Origin: Chloroflexota bacterium
Lineage (GTDB): Bacteria; Chloroflexota; Limnocylindria; Limnocylindrales; CSP1-4
Length of the DNA stretch: 64,000 nt
Assembly: GCA_947475545.1 (NCBI GenBank)
Contig: CANJLL010000001.1
Coordinates: 124,001 to 188,000 of the forward strand
Direction: 5' to 3'
Made by a program: the position numbers and the translations under genes. Of the stretch, positions 37,464 to 46,862 are shown piece after piece (position 1 is the stretch's first letter; each line of letters begins with the position of its first letter). Under the pieces are notes generated by a model. That model was given only the letters and a program-made list of their open reading frames with translations. It was not told where the DNA came from and made no database searches.

Positions 37464-38465
37464 ATGGCACACAAGGTGACGCTCATCCCAGGCGACGGCA
37501 TCGGTCCCGAACTGGCCGACGCAACCCGACGAGTCCTCGATGCCTCAGGCGTCGAGATTGAGTGGGAGGTGGTCGAGGCCGGCGAGGCCTCCATCGCAGA
37601 GCACGGAACCCCGCTTCCGGAAGTCCTGCTCGAGTCCATCCGGCGCAATGGCACCGCCCTCAAGGGCCCCATCACGACGCCCGTTGGCTCCGGCTTCCGA
37701 AGTGTCAATGTCGGCCTCCGGCAGGCCCTCAACCTGTACGCGAACCTCCGCCCGGCCAACTCCATCAAGGGCATCCCCGGCCGCTACCAGGACATCGACC
37801 TCGTCGTGGTCCGCGAGAACACCGAGGACCTGTACGCGGGCATCGAGCACATGGTCGGCAAGGACGCCGCCGAGAGCATCAAGATCATCACGCGGGCGGC
37901 CTCGGAGCGGATCGCCCGGTTCGCGTTCGACTATGCGGTGGCCCATGGCCGCAAGAAGGTCACGGCCGTCCACAAGGCCAACATCATGAAGATGTCCGAT
38001 GGCCTCTTCCTCAAGACCTGCAAGGACGTCTCCGAGGCGTACGTGGGTCGGGTGGAGTTCGAGGACCGGATCGTCGACAACATGTGCATGCAGCTCGTGC
38101 AGAAGCCCGAGCTGTATGACGTGCTGGTGCTCCCCAACCTGTACGGCGACATCGTCAGCGACCTGGTTGCGGGCCTGATCGGCGGGCTGGGCGTGGCGCC
38201 CGGCGGCAACTACGGCGACGGCATCGCGGTCTTCGAGGCCGTCCACGGCTCGGCGCCCAAGTACACCGGCATGAACCGCGCCAACCCCACGGCACTCATC
38301 CAGTCCGGCGTGCTGATGCTCCGTCACCTCAACGAGGAGGCGGCAGCTGACCGCGTCGATGCAGCCCTGCGCGCGGCGATCGGTGCGGGCGAGTCCACCA
38401 AGGACCTGGGCGGTAACCTCGGCACCCGCGAGTTTGCGGACGCCATCATCGCCCGCCTGGGCTGA
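37464..38465 (+). CDS. icd: Isocitrate dehydrogenase (NAD-type, isopropylmalate dehydrogenase family)
   Basis: A 333-residue isocitrate/isopropylmalate dehydrogenase. [19 protein letters not shown] opens the fold; [15 protein letters not shown] is the substrate loop; the lysine is in [37 protein letters not shown] is the metal/cofactor segment; and [12 protein letters not shown] closes the site. The short length and the [12 protein letters not shown] loop fit the NAD-dependent isocitrate dehydrogenase of bacteria, and its place beside sdh genes supports this. An alternative start ATG lies at 37455. It leads the icd-sdhCDAB-rnhA operon. Confidence 0.9.
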   Translation: MAHKVTLIPGDGIGPELADATRRVLDASGVEIEWEVVEAGEASIAEHGTPLPEVLLESIRRNGTALKGPITTPVGSGFRSVNVGLRQALNLYANLRPANSIKGIPGRYQDIDLVVVRENTEDLYAGIEHMVGKDAAESIKIITRAASERIARFAFDYAVAHGRKKVTAVHKANIMKMSDGLFLKTCKDVSEAYVGRVEFEDRIVDNMCMQLVQKPELYDVLVLPNLYGDIVSDLVAGLIGGLGVAPGGNYGDGIAVFEAVHGSAPKYTGMNRANPTALIQSGVLMLRHLNEEAAADRVDAALRAAIGAGESTKDLGGNLGTREFADAIIARLG

Positions 38466-38475
38466 GGGCACGCCG

Positions 38476-38838
38476 ATGATCAACGGCTACCGGATCGGCG
38501 AGGGGATGCTGGCGTGGCTGTTCCACCGCATCTCCGGCGTCGCGATCTGGGCCTTCGTGGTGCTCCACGTCTTTGACATCTACCTGGCCGGCAGCAATCC
38601 GGGTCTGTACAACGACCTGCTGGGCTTCTACGCCAGCCCGTTCGGTCGCATCCTCGAAACGCTCCTTGGCGCCGGCCTCCTGTACCACGCGCTCAACGGG
38701 GCGCGGATCATCATCATGGACTTCTGGCCCGTGATGACCCGCTACAACCGGATCATGTGGTACATCTGCTGGGTGATCTTCGTCGCCGTGGGTCTGCCCG
38801 TGGCGTACGTGATCCTCAAGCCCATCTGGGGGGCATAG
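38476..38838 (+). CDS. sdhC: Succinate dehydrogenase cytochrome b556 subunit
   Basis: A 120-residue membrane anchor with three helices. [21 protein letters not shown] holds the HRxSG quinone-site segment and a heme-ligand histidine; [16 protein letters not shown] and the C-terminal [18 protein letters not shown] are the others. Pairs with SdhD to anchor SdhAB and bind heme b. Starts 10 nt after icd. Confidence 0.92.
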   Translation: MINGYRIGEGMLAWLFHRISGVAIWAFVVLHVFDIYLAGSNPGLYNDLLGFYASPFGRILETLLGAGLLYHALNGARIIIMDFWPVMTRYNRIMWYICWVIFVAVGLPVAYVILKPIWGA

Positions 38839-38841
38839 GCC

Positions 38842-39234
38842 ATGAGTCGGTACTCCCGCGTCGGCCGGCCCAAGCCCCAGGGGGGCGGGCTGGAGCTCGC
38901 GATCTGGTACATGATGCGGCTGACCGGACTGGCGCTCTTCGTGCTGGCCCTGTCGCACTTCCTGATCGTTCACCTTGTCGTGGACCCGTCCCAGCAGAGC
39001 GCCGACTGGATCCAGACGGTCCGCTGGAGCAGCATGTTCTGGCGGGCGTTCGACTGGTTGCTGCTGATGATGGTCCTGTTCCATGCCTTCATGGGCGTGC
39101 GGACGGTGGTCATCGACTACACCAGGGGCGGTGCGCGCAGCGCGCTGCTGATGGCCCTCTACCTGACCGGCATCGTCCTGTTCGTCATCGGGACCATGGT
39201 GGTCATGACCATGCCCGTCGTGCCCAAGGCCTGA
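38842..39234 (+). CDS. sdhD: Succinate dehydrogenase membrane anchor subunit
   Basis: A 130-residue anchor with three helices ([62 protein letters not shown]). The histidines in LSHF and FHAFMG are likely heme ligands. Three bases separate it from sdhC, so they are one unit. The N-terminal ~20 residues are soluble. Confidence 0.9.
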   Translation: MSRYSRVGRPKPQGGGLELAIWYMMRLTGLALFVLALSHFLIVHLVVDPSQQSADWIQTVRWSSMFWRAFDWLLLMMVLFHAFMGVRTVVIDYTRGGARSALLMALYLTGIVLFVIGTMVVMTMPVVPKA

Positions 39235-39257
39235 CAGGACGGCGAGGAAGACACCAG

Positions 39258-41006
<1,749 letters not shown>

Positions 41007-41020
41007 GCGGAGGAGACCAG

Positions 41021-41722
41021 ATGCAGATCGACCTCCGGATCCTCCGCTTCGATCCCGAGCGCGACAAGAAGCCTCACTGGGAGTCCTACGTGGTAGAGGC
41101 CGATCCCAAGATGGATCGGATCCTCGACCTGCTCCATCGCGTCAAGTGGGACCAGGACGGGACGCTGACGTTCCGTCGCTCGTGCGCCCACGGCGTGTGC
41201 GGCTCGGACGCCATGCTGATCAACGGCCGCAACCGGTTGGCCTGCAAGGTCCGGCTGGAGCAGCTTGGCCGGAAGATCACCATTGCTCCACTGCCCGGGC
41301 TGCCGGTGATCAAGGACCTGGTGGTGGACATGGATGGCTTCTTCGCGAAGCTCCGCAGCGTCCAGCCCTTCCTGGTCAACGAGTCCGTGGTCCCGGCCCG
41401 CGAGCGGCGCCAGTCGGCCGCAGACCGCGCCCTGATCGACGACACCACCAAGTGCATCCTGTGCGCCGCGTGCACGTCCTCCTGCCCGTCCTTCTGGGCA
41501 AAGCCCGAGTACGTCGGCCCGGCAGCCATCGTCAACGCCCACCGCTTTATCTTCGACACGCGCGACGAGGCGGCGGACGAGCGCCTGGAGATCCTGGCCG
41601 ACAAGGACGGCGTGTGGCGCTGCCGCACGATCTTCAACTGCACGGACGCTTGCCCGCGCGGGATCAAAATCACGCAGGCCATCCTCGAGGTGAGCCAGGC
41701 GATCCAGGAGCGTCAGGTCTGA
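41021..41722 (+). CDS. sdhB: Succinate dehydrogenase iron-sulfur subunit
   Basis: A 233-residue SdhB with all three clusters. The 2Fe-2S motif is in RSCAHGVCGSDAMLINGRNRLAC. The 4Fe-4S/3Fe-4S sites are CILCAACTSSCPSFW and CRTIFNCTDACPRGI. Transfers electrons from SdhA FAD to quinone at SdhCD. Good GGAGGAG before ATG. Its stop overlaps the rnhA region. Confidence 0.97.
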   Translation: MQIDLRILRFDPERDKKPHWESYVVEADPKMDRILDLLHRVKWDQDGTLTFRRSCAHGVCGSDAMLINGRNRLACKVRLEQLGRKITIAPLPGLPVIKDLVVDMDGFFAKLRSVQPFLVNESVVPARERRQSAADRALIDDTTKCILCAACTSSCPSFWAKPEYVGPAAIVNAHRFIFDTRDEAADERLEILADKDGVWRCRTIFNCTDACPRGIKITQAILEVSQAIQERQV

Positions 41723-42270
41723 CCGACCGGCTGGACTTCGGGTTCGACCGGTCGACGGCGCAACCCGGGGTCAGGGACCCCCTCGAGGGCCGGGCGGCGC
41801 CGCTGCCGACCGGCTACATCCTGCGCGCCGACGGCGCCGCCCGGGGCAACCCTGGACCGGCGTCGGCGGGGGCGGCCCTCATCGCGCTGAACCGGCCCGA
41901 CGCCTATTCGCCGCGTGCCGTCCCGGACGCCTCCGTCTCCGAGTATCTCGGGGTCCAGACCAACAACGTGGCCGAGTACACGGCCGTCGTGCGGGGCCTG
42001 GAGCTGGCTCGGGAGCTGGGGGCACGGCGCGTCGAGCTGCTGCTCGACTCCAAGCTGATCGTGGAGCAGGTCCATGGCCGCTGGCGGATCAAGGACCTGA
42101 AGCTACAGCCGCTCTGGCGCCAGGTGGTGGCGATGCTCCACGCGCTACCGGATGGCTGGGCGGCAAACCACGTCCCGCGCGCCCAGAACGGCACGGCAGA
42201 CACCCTCTGCAACCAGGCGATTGACCGCGTCGCCGCCGGCGGCCCCACGGTGGTGATCCGGCGACCGTAG
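41719..42270 (+). CDS. rnhA: Ribonuclease HI family protein
   Basis: An RNase H-fold protein. Catalytic acidic residues are in ILRADGAARGNPGPASAG (Asp), NNVAEYTAVVRGLELA (Glu), ELLLDSKLIVEQV (Asp) and ARAQNGTADTLCNQAID-equivalent HVPRAQNGTADTL (Asp). It would hydrolyse RNA in RNA-DNA hybrids. No ATG, GTG or TTG in frame precedes the conserved domain. The best candidate start is CTG at 41719, which overlaps the sdhB stop (CTGA) with CAGGAG about 8 nt upstream; a non-standard start is an inference. Follows sdhB directly. Confidence 0.75.
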   Translation: MTDRLDFGFDRSTAQPGVRDPLEGRAAPLPTGYILRADGAARGNPGPASAGAALIALNRPDAYSPRAVPDASVSEYLGVQTNNVAEYTAVVRGLELARELGARRVELLLDSKLIVEQVHGRWRIKDLKLQPLWRQVVAMLHALPDGWAANHVPRAQNGTADTLCNQAIDRVAAGGPTVVIRRP

Positions 42271-42320
42271 GTGTCGGCCCCCCGCTCGGCTCGCGTCGGG
42301 CGGTGCGGGGCAACCGGGCG

Positions 42321-42326
42321 TACGAT
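42321..42326 (+). promoter_or_regulatory. Candidate -10 box (TACGAT) of the RNase P RNA promoter
   Basis: TACGAT ends 9 nt before the inferred 5' end of rnpB (42336). The -35 region is GC-rich and not recognisable. Confidence 0.45.
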
Positions 42327-42335
42327 GGGTGGGTC

Positions 42336-42695
42336 AGCGAGACGGCCGGATGGCCGCGCGTCGGCGGGCTTGCTCGCCCGGCGTGAGGAAAGTCCGGGCT
42401 CCGCAGCGCAGGGTAGCGGGTAACGCCCGTCCGCCGTGAGGCGAGGACCAGTGCCACAGTGACGATGCCGTGCCTGGCCTTCGGGCCAGTGTCACGGAGT
42501 GAAACGCGGCAAACTCTACCTGGAGCAAGGCCAAATAGGAGGGCGCAACCCGGTTCGCCGGGGGAGAGGTGCGCTGCCCAGCCCTCGGGTTGGCCGCAAG
42601 AGCCGTCGGGCAACCGCCGGCGTTAGATGGATGGCCGTCTCCGCCGTGGGCGCAGTCCCTGGTGGAACAGAACCCGGCTTACAGGCCGTCTCGCT
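42336..42695 (+). ncRNA. rnpB: RNase P RNA component (bacterial type A)
   Basis: A 360-nt RNA. The P1 helix pairs AGCGAGACGGCC at 42336 with GGCCGTCTCGCT ending at 42695. The conserved P4/J3-4 element GAGGAAAGTCCGGG is at about 42384, ACAGTG... and the mid-RNA GGTAACGCCC... segment follow, and the 3' region AACAGAACCCGGCTTAC is at 42665-42683. It cleaves tRNA 5' leaders with RnpA. It lies between rnhA and the small minus-strand gene. Confidence 0.95.
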
Positions 42696-42723
42696 GACAA
42701 CTCATCCGGTCCGAGGACCGCGC

Positions 42724-42966
42724 TCAGTCCTCGTCCGGGCGGAAGATGTGCGGTGCCGTGCAGGCGTTGCAGATGGCCAGCGCGGAATCCAGGTCGCCGA
42801 GCGGGACCGAGACCTTCCGATCGGGGAAGAGGCACTCCACGTCGTAGATCCGCTCCCGCTTCAGCTCGACGCTGATCAGGCGGCGGTATGTGCAGCGGCG
42901 GATCCGGTGCGGGGCGAGCCGGGACGGATCGGCATCGGGCGTCGTGGCTGTCTGGGACAGGGCCAT
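42724..42966 (-). CDS. Small CxxC-containing protein, unknown function
   Basis: An 80-residue protein. It has an N-terminal polar part, then RRCTYRRLISVELKRERIYDVECLF, and a C-terminal DSALAICNACTAPHIFRPDED with CNAC. Four cysteines in total suggest a metal site, but it is too short for a clear family. ATG 42966. It is divergent from the large proline-rich protein and converges on rnpB. Confidence 0.6.
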   Translation of the reverse strand: MALSQTATTPDADPSRLAPHRIRRCTYRRLISVELKRERIYDVECLFPDRKVSVPLGDLDSALAICNACTAPHIFRPDED

Positions 42967-43063
42967 CGTTGGGGCAGATCCTCATGCAGTCGCGCGCGGC
43001 CGGGCATCTCCGAGCGGGGAACGTAGCACCCGTGAGGCCGTCGCCACAACGCGCAAAAGGTAC

Positions 43064-43069
43064 TAGACT
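43064..43069 (+). promoter_or_regulatory. Candidate -10 box (TAGACT)
   Basis: TAGACT sits 31 nt before the ATG of the 424-residue membrane-anchored protein; here a ribosome site (GGAGGA) follows, so the leader is short. Low confidence. Confidence 0.35.
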
Positions 43070-43100
43070 CCGGCCGGGTCGGGGATTGCTGGAGGAATTG

Positions 43101-44375
43101 ATGCAGGACGGAGAGGCGGGCCAGGCCACGCGGGACGGCGGAGCGGGCGATCCTGCCCTGCGCGAGTGGGCGCAGCAGGCAGCTGCCGCACGGGGCTCTC
43201 AGCCCACCAGCGATGACGTCGCTCCCGAGCGGGACGAGCCCGGCACTGCGCCGCTCATCGACACCACGCCCCCGTCCGGCGCGGACGCCGAGCCGCTCGT
43301 GCCCCCGTCCGGCAGCGACTCGTTTGTCGGCACCACGCCCCCGTCCGAAGGCGGTGGGGGCATCCCGTGGTTCCTCCCCGGCGGCAACGTCCCGCCCGAG
43401 CCTGAAGACCAGCTGGGCGCCGACGCCGATGCGCCGATCTCCGCTCGCTCGTGGAGCGAGGCGGACATCTGGACCCTGCCCAAGGACGAGGATGCTGCCC
43501 CCGGCGCGCCCTGGTCGTCCACGCCGGTGCCCGCGCAACCGGGCGACGGCGTCGAGGAGGCTCGCTCCGCGGAGGTACGTGGCATCGGGCCCACGATCCA
43601 GAAGGGCGTGCCCAGCCCCGAGGAGATCCTTCGAGGCCGGGTCATGTCGGCACCCGGTGGCCGGCCCCGCACCCCCGGTGAGCGACCACGCCTCACGCCT
43701 GCCACGCTGGCCGCACTGGTCCTGCTCGTGGCATCAGCCGTGCTGTCGTTCGCGTTCATGCTCTGGCGCGGTGGCGGCTCGCTGCCCACCCCAGCGCCGC
43801 GCTCCCCGGCGGCCCTGGCGTCCGGCACCGCGGCCGGCGGCGCCTCGCTGTCTCCCGGGGCCACGGCGACGGCCACCGCGACGTCGACGCCCACGGCGGC
43901 GGGCGCCACACCATCGGGCCCGGGGAGTACGCCGTCGCGGACCCTCTCCCCCGTGGCGACTGCTACCCCGTCCGCATCGCCCGTTCCGGCTGCGACGCTC
44001 CTGGCGGATCGCCACTTCAACGACACTGACGCCGCCATCACCTACGCAGGTTCGTGGGGCAGTGCGACGGGCGCCGGCTACACGGGCGGTGCCGTCACCT
44101 GGGCATCGACCGCCGGTGCCACGGCCACGCTCAACTTCACCGCCCGGTCCATCACCTGGTTCGGGCCAGTCGGGCCTACCCGTGGCTCGGCGACCGTCTT
44201 CATCGACGGCACCGCGGCCGGCACCATCAATGCCTTTGAGGGCTCGTTCTCGGCCCGCCATGCGCTGTTCACGCGCGACTTCGGCTCGGTTGGCCCCCAC
44301 ACGATCAGGATTGTCGTCGCGGGCACGGCCGACCACCCCACGGTGGCCATCGACGAGCTGGTGGCTGGCGCCTGA
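43101..44375 (+). CDS. Single-pass membrane protein with Pro/Thr-rich linker and beta-rich C-terminal domain
   Basis: A 424-residue protein I do not recognise. The N-terminal ~195 residues are acidic and Pro/Gly/Ser-rich. A single transmembrane helix is at about 197-222 (LTPATLAALVLLVASAVLSFAFMLW). A Ser/Thr/Ala/Pro linker follows (about 225-295), and then a beta-rich domain (ITYAGSWGSATGAGYTGGAVTW, ATLNFTARSITWFGPVGPTRGSATVFIDG, HTIRIVVAGTADHPTVAIDELV) that resembles a galactose-binding-like or carbohydrate-binding fold. Topology: cytoplasmic N-terminus, extracytoplasmic C-terminus. GGAGGA lies before ATG 43101. Role unknown; perhaps wall attachment. Confidence 0.55.
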   Translation: MQDGEAGQATRDGGAGDPALREWAQQAAAARGSQPTSDDVAPERDEPGTAPLIDTTPPSGADAEPLVPPSGSDSFVGTTPPSEGGGGIPWFLPGGNVPPEPEDQLGADADAPISARSWSEADIWTLPKDEDAAPGAPWSSTPVPAQPGDGVEEARSAEVRGIGPTIQKGVPSPEEILRGRVMSAPGGRPRTPGERPRLTPATLAALVLLVASAVLSFAFMLWRGGGSLPTPAPRSPAALASGTAAGGASLSPGATATATATSTPTAAGATPSGPGSTPSRTLSPVATATPSASPVPAATLLADRHFNDTDAAITYAGSWGSATGAGYTGGAVTWASTAGATATLNFTARSITWFGPVGPTRGSATVFIDGTAAGTINAFEGSFSARHALFTRDFGSVGPHTIRIVVAGTADHPTVAIDELVAGA

Positions 44376-44622
44376 CCTTCGCGCGTGACCTTCGGGCCTG
44401 ACGGGCGCCACTGCCTGTCCCGCCCGTGACTGGTGCCCGGCTGGCCGCGGGCCAGCTTCGCGTCGCGTTGGGTCGTCGTCCTGGGCGCTGAGGCGGCCGT
44501 TCGCCCCCTGCCGGCTGACTAGCCGCCGGCCATTCCCGTCGCCCTGCCACGCGGCGCGCGGCACCGGGCCGATTTGCCTCGCCGGATCTTCCAGAAACCG
44601 CCTCGCGGCGTCGTCCTGCGCA

Positions 44623-44650
44623 TTGACGCGCGCGGTTTGGCCTGTAGAAT
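44623..44650 (+). promoter_or_regulatory. Sigma-70-type promoter of the dcw cluster (mraZp)
   Basis: TTGACG and TAGAAT are separated by 16 bp, upstream of mraZ. This is the best -35/-10 pair seen in the window. Confidence 0.7.
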
Positions 44651-44658
44651 GCCCGTCA

Positions 44659-44684
44659 GTGGCACAAAGTGGGGGAAAGTGGGG
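44659..44684 (+). promoter_or_regulatory. MraZ operator: three GTGG direct repeats at 10-bp spacing
   Basis: GTGGC at 44659, GTGGGG at 44669 and GTGGGG at 44679, spaced 10 bp, begin 9 bp after the -10. This is the known MraZ-binding architecture (TGGGN repeats at 10-bp steps in E. coli; AAAGTGG-type repeats in Mycoplasma), implying autoregulation. Confidence 0.8.
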
Positions 44685-44777
44685 AACCACTGACCATCAC
44701 TGGGGCCACGCGGGGAGCAGTCCCCGGAACGGGTTCCCGCGAGGGACATAGCCAGAAGGCCAGGGGAAGCCCCGACG

Positions 44778-45206
44778 GTGTTCACCGGCGAGTACCGGCA
44801 CTCGGTGGACGACAAGGGACGGATCGCCGTCCCTGCGAAGTTCCGCGCCCAACTCGAGGACGGCGCGGTCGTTTCGCGCTGGCTGGATGCCTGCCTCGCG
44901 ATCCACACCCGGACAGGTTGGGAGGCACTGGCGACGCGCGTTGCCAGCCTGCCGATCACCGACGCCAACTCGCGGCTGTTCACCCGGTACGTGTTCGCCG
45001 GGGCCTTTGAGGCCGCGCTTGATGGGCAGGGGAGGGTCGTCGTGCCCGCCTACCTGCGCGATTGGGCCGGCCTCGGCACGGACGCGGTCGTCGTGGGCGC
45101 CCGAGACCACGGCGAGATCTGGGAGCCGTCCCGCTGGGCCACGTACTCCCGGGCGCTCGATGATCCCGAAGAGCTGGCCCGGGCCCTGCAGGGCCTGGGG
45201 ATCTAG
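44778..45206 (+). CDS. mraZ: Transcriptional regulator MraZ
   Basis: A 142-residue MraZ. Two AbrB-like halves are seen, HSVDDKGRIAVPAKFR and AALDGQGRVVVPAYLR, with the DxxGR motifs. MraZ forms rings and represses its own operon by binding direct repeats upstream. A GTG start is preceded by AGGGGAAG. It opens the dcw cluster; the operator lies about 95 bp upstream. Confidence 0.97.
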   Translation: MFTGEYRHSVDDKGRIAVPAKFRAQLEDGAVVSRWLDACLAIHTRTGWEALATRVASLPITDANSRLFTRYVFAGAFEAALDGQGRVVVPAYLRDWAGLGTDAVVVGARDHGEIWEPSRWATYSRALDDPEELARALQGLGI

Positions 45207-45262
45207 CTCCACCACATGCGTTTCCAGGATCCGCGCGGGATCCGCAGGCCGACGGAGGAGAG

Positions 45263-46207
45263 ATGAAGGAAGGGCACCTGCCGGTGCTGGCGGACGAGGT
45301 CATCACGATGCTCGCGCCCGCTCCCGGCAGCCTTCAGATCGACGCCACGTTGGGCGGCGGTGGGCACACCGAGCGGATCCTGGAGGCGTCCAGCCCCAGC
45401 GGCCGCGTCCTGGGCCTGGATGCCGACCCCGCCGCCGTGGAGCGGGTTCGAGCCCGGCTGGCGCCCCGCTACGGCGATCGCCTGGTCCTCCGCCAGGCGA
45501 ACTTCCGCGAGTTGGCGGCGGTCGCGGCCGATGCCGGTTTCGGCGCGGTTGATGGCTGCTTCTTCGACCTTGGCCTGTCCAGCTTCCAGCTGGCGGACGC
45601 CGAGCGCGGCTTCGGCATCCGGACCGGCGGCCCGCTCGACATGCGCTTCGACCCCACCCGTGGAGTCCCGGCCGCCGACCTGCTGGCGACGCTGAGCCAG
45701 GCGGAGCTCGCGACCCTGTTCAAGACCTTCGGCGAGGAGCCCTACTCGGGCCGGATCGCCCGCGTCATCGTGGAGGCGCGCCGGACCGCGCCCGTGTCGA
45801 CCGCAGAGCAGCTCGCCGCACTGGTCGAGCGCGTGGCGCCCAGCCGGGCTCCGGGACGACGCCGGATCCATCCCGCCACCCGCGTCTTCCAGGCGCTGCG
45901 GATCGCCGTCAACGCGGAGATGGAGGCCCTTGAGACCGGCCTGCGGGCCGCCCTCGACCTCCTCCGGCCCGGCGGCCGGCTGGTGGTGCTGAGCTACCAC
46001 TCGCTGGAGGATCGAATCGTCAAGCAACTGATGCAGGCCGAGCGGAAGGGCTGCATCTGTCCGCCAGCCGTGCCGCTGTGCGTCTGTGGTCTCCAGCCGC
46101 GGATCCGCCTGGTCACGCAGTCGCTGACGCCATCAGAGGCCGAGCTGACCGCCAACCCGCGCTCGCGGAGCGCCCGCCTGCGCGCTGCCGAGCGCCTCGT
46201 CGCGTGA
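45263..46207 (+). CDS. rsmH: 16S rRNA (cytosine(1402)-N4)-methyltransferase RsmH
   Basis: A 314-residue RsmH (MraW). It starts HLPVLADEVI, and the SAM loop is DATLGGGGHTERIL (GGGGHT at residues 31-36). FFDLGLSSFQLADAERGF, RRIHPATRVFQALRIAVNAEM and GGRLVVLSYHSLEDRIVKQ are typical. The C-terminal part has a cysteine set (CICPP, CVCG). It N4-methylates C1402 of 16S rRNA. GGAGGAGAG precedes ATG. Confidence 0.97.
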   Translation: MKEGHLPVLADEVITMLAPAPGSLQIDATLGGGGHTERILEASSPSGRVLGLDADPAAVERVRARLAPRYGDRLVLRQANFRELAAVAADAGFGAVDGCFFDLGLSSFQLADAERGFGIRTGGPLDMRFDPTRGVPAADLLATLSQAELATLFKTFGEEPYSGRIARVIVEARRTAPVSTAEQLAALVERVAPSRAPGRRRIHPATRVFQALRIAVNAEMEALETGLRAALDLLRPGGRLVVLSYHSLEDRIVKQLMQAERKGCICPPAVPLCVCGLQPRIRLVTQSLTPSEAELTANPRSRSARLRAAERLVA

Positions 46208-46250
46208 CGGCGTGCCAACTCGCCCCCCGAAGCCAGGAAGGAGCCCAGCC

Positions 46251-46448
46251 ATGAGCAAGCGCCACCAGGCGAGCCGTCGCCGCTCCTACGGCCGACGCCT
46301 GCACGACCTGCACGAACGACCCGATCTCCGCCAGGCCGACGGCCGGGGCGTCGGCGACGGTGGCGAGGAACTCCACGCCACCGTCGGGCATGCTGGGCAC
46401 ATCATCGAGGCTCGCACCGGGCGGTTCGCCGCCGAGTTCGTCGACTGA
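46251..46448 (+). CDS. Small basic-start protein between rsmH and ftsL, unknown function
   Basis: A 65-residue ORF. MSKRHQASRRRSYGRRLHDLHERP is strongly basic, and the C-terminal half contains HATVGHAGHIIEARTGRFAAEF. AGGAAGGAG lies before the ATG, and its stop overlaps the next gene's ATG (TGATG). The clean RBS and coupling make it likely real. No family known to me; not the usual dcw gene at this position. Confidence 0.6.
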   Translation: MSKRHQASRRRSYGRRLHDLHERPDLRQADGRGVGDGGEELHATVGHAGHIIEARTGRFAAEFVD

Positions 46449-46846
46449 TGGCGATCAGCCAGCGCGCCCGCTCCAGGACGATTGGTGGGGCCCATCCAGC
46501 GTACCCGGCCTACCCGGACCGCCCGGTCACGAGCGGCGGGCTGGCTCGCCGACGGCGCCCGACGACATCCCGGACCGCCGGACGCCGGCTTCCCGTCGGC
46601 AGCCTCCTGGGCGGGATCGTGCTGGTCTTCGTCCTCGCGTTCTTCTCCCTCGCCCAGTCCATCCGTGTGTCGGCCTCCAACTACGCGACGGACCGCCTCA
46701 CCGTGGAGCGCGAACGACTCCAGTCCCGTCAGCGGGAGCTTCAGGCCGACCTGAACCGGCTCGGCAGCGAGCCAGCCGTGCGCAAGCTCGCGTTTGATGC
46801 CGGCCTGGGCCAGCTGGACGCCGCCATCGTCCTCCCGGCTCGCTGA
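46448..46846 (+). CDS. ftsL: FtsL-like division protein
   Basis: A 132-residue bitopic protein. Arg/Pro-rich cytoplasmic N-terminus, one helix around LLGGIVLVFVLAFFSLAQSI (residues ~53-72), and a C-terminal coiled-coil-like region RLTVERERLQSRQRELQADLNRLGSEPAVRKLAF. FtsL/DivIC proteins have this topology and occur at this position before ftsI. Function is to form the divisome complex with FtsQ. Sequence similarity is weak, as is usual for FtsL; assignment rests on topology and context. Confidence 0.75.
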   Translation: MAISQRARSRTIGGAHPAYPAYPDRPVTSGGLARRRRPTTSRTAGRRLPVGSLLGGIVLVFVLAFFSLAQSIRVSASNYATDRLTVERERLQSRQRELQADLNRLGSEPAVRKLAFDAGLGQLDAAIVLPAR

Positions 46847-46862
46847 GACTGGTCGTCGATCG

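Larger units (their letters stand above)
44376..44777. other. mraZ upstream regulatory region, about 400 bp without a gene
   Basis: It holds the mraZ promoter (44623-44650) and the MraZ-type direct repeats (44659-44684). No convincing ORF otherwise; short frames here lack RBS and family similarity. Confidence 0.7.
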
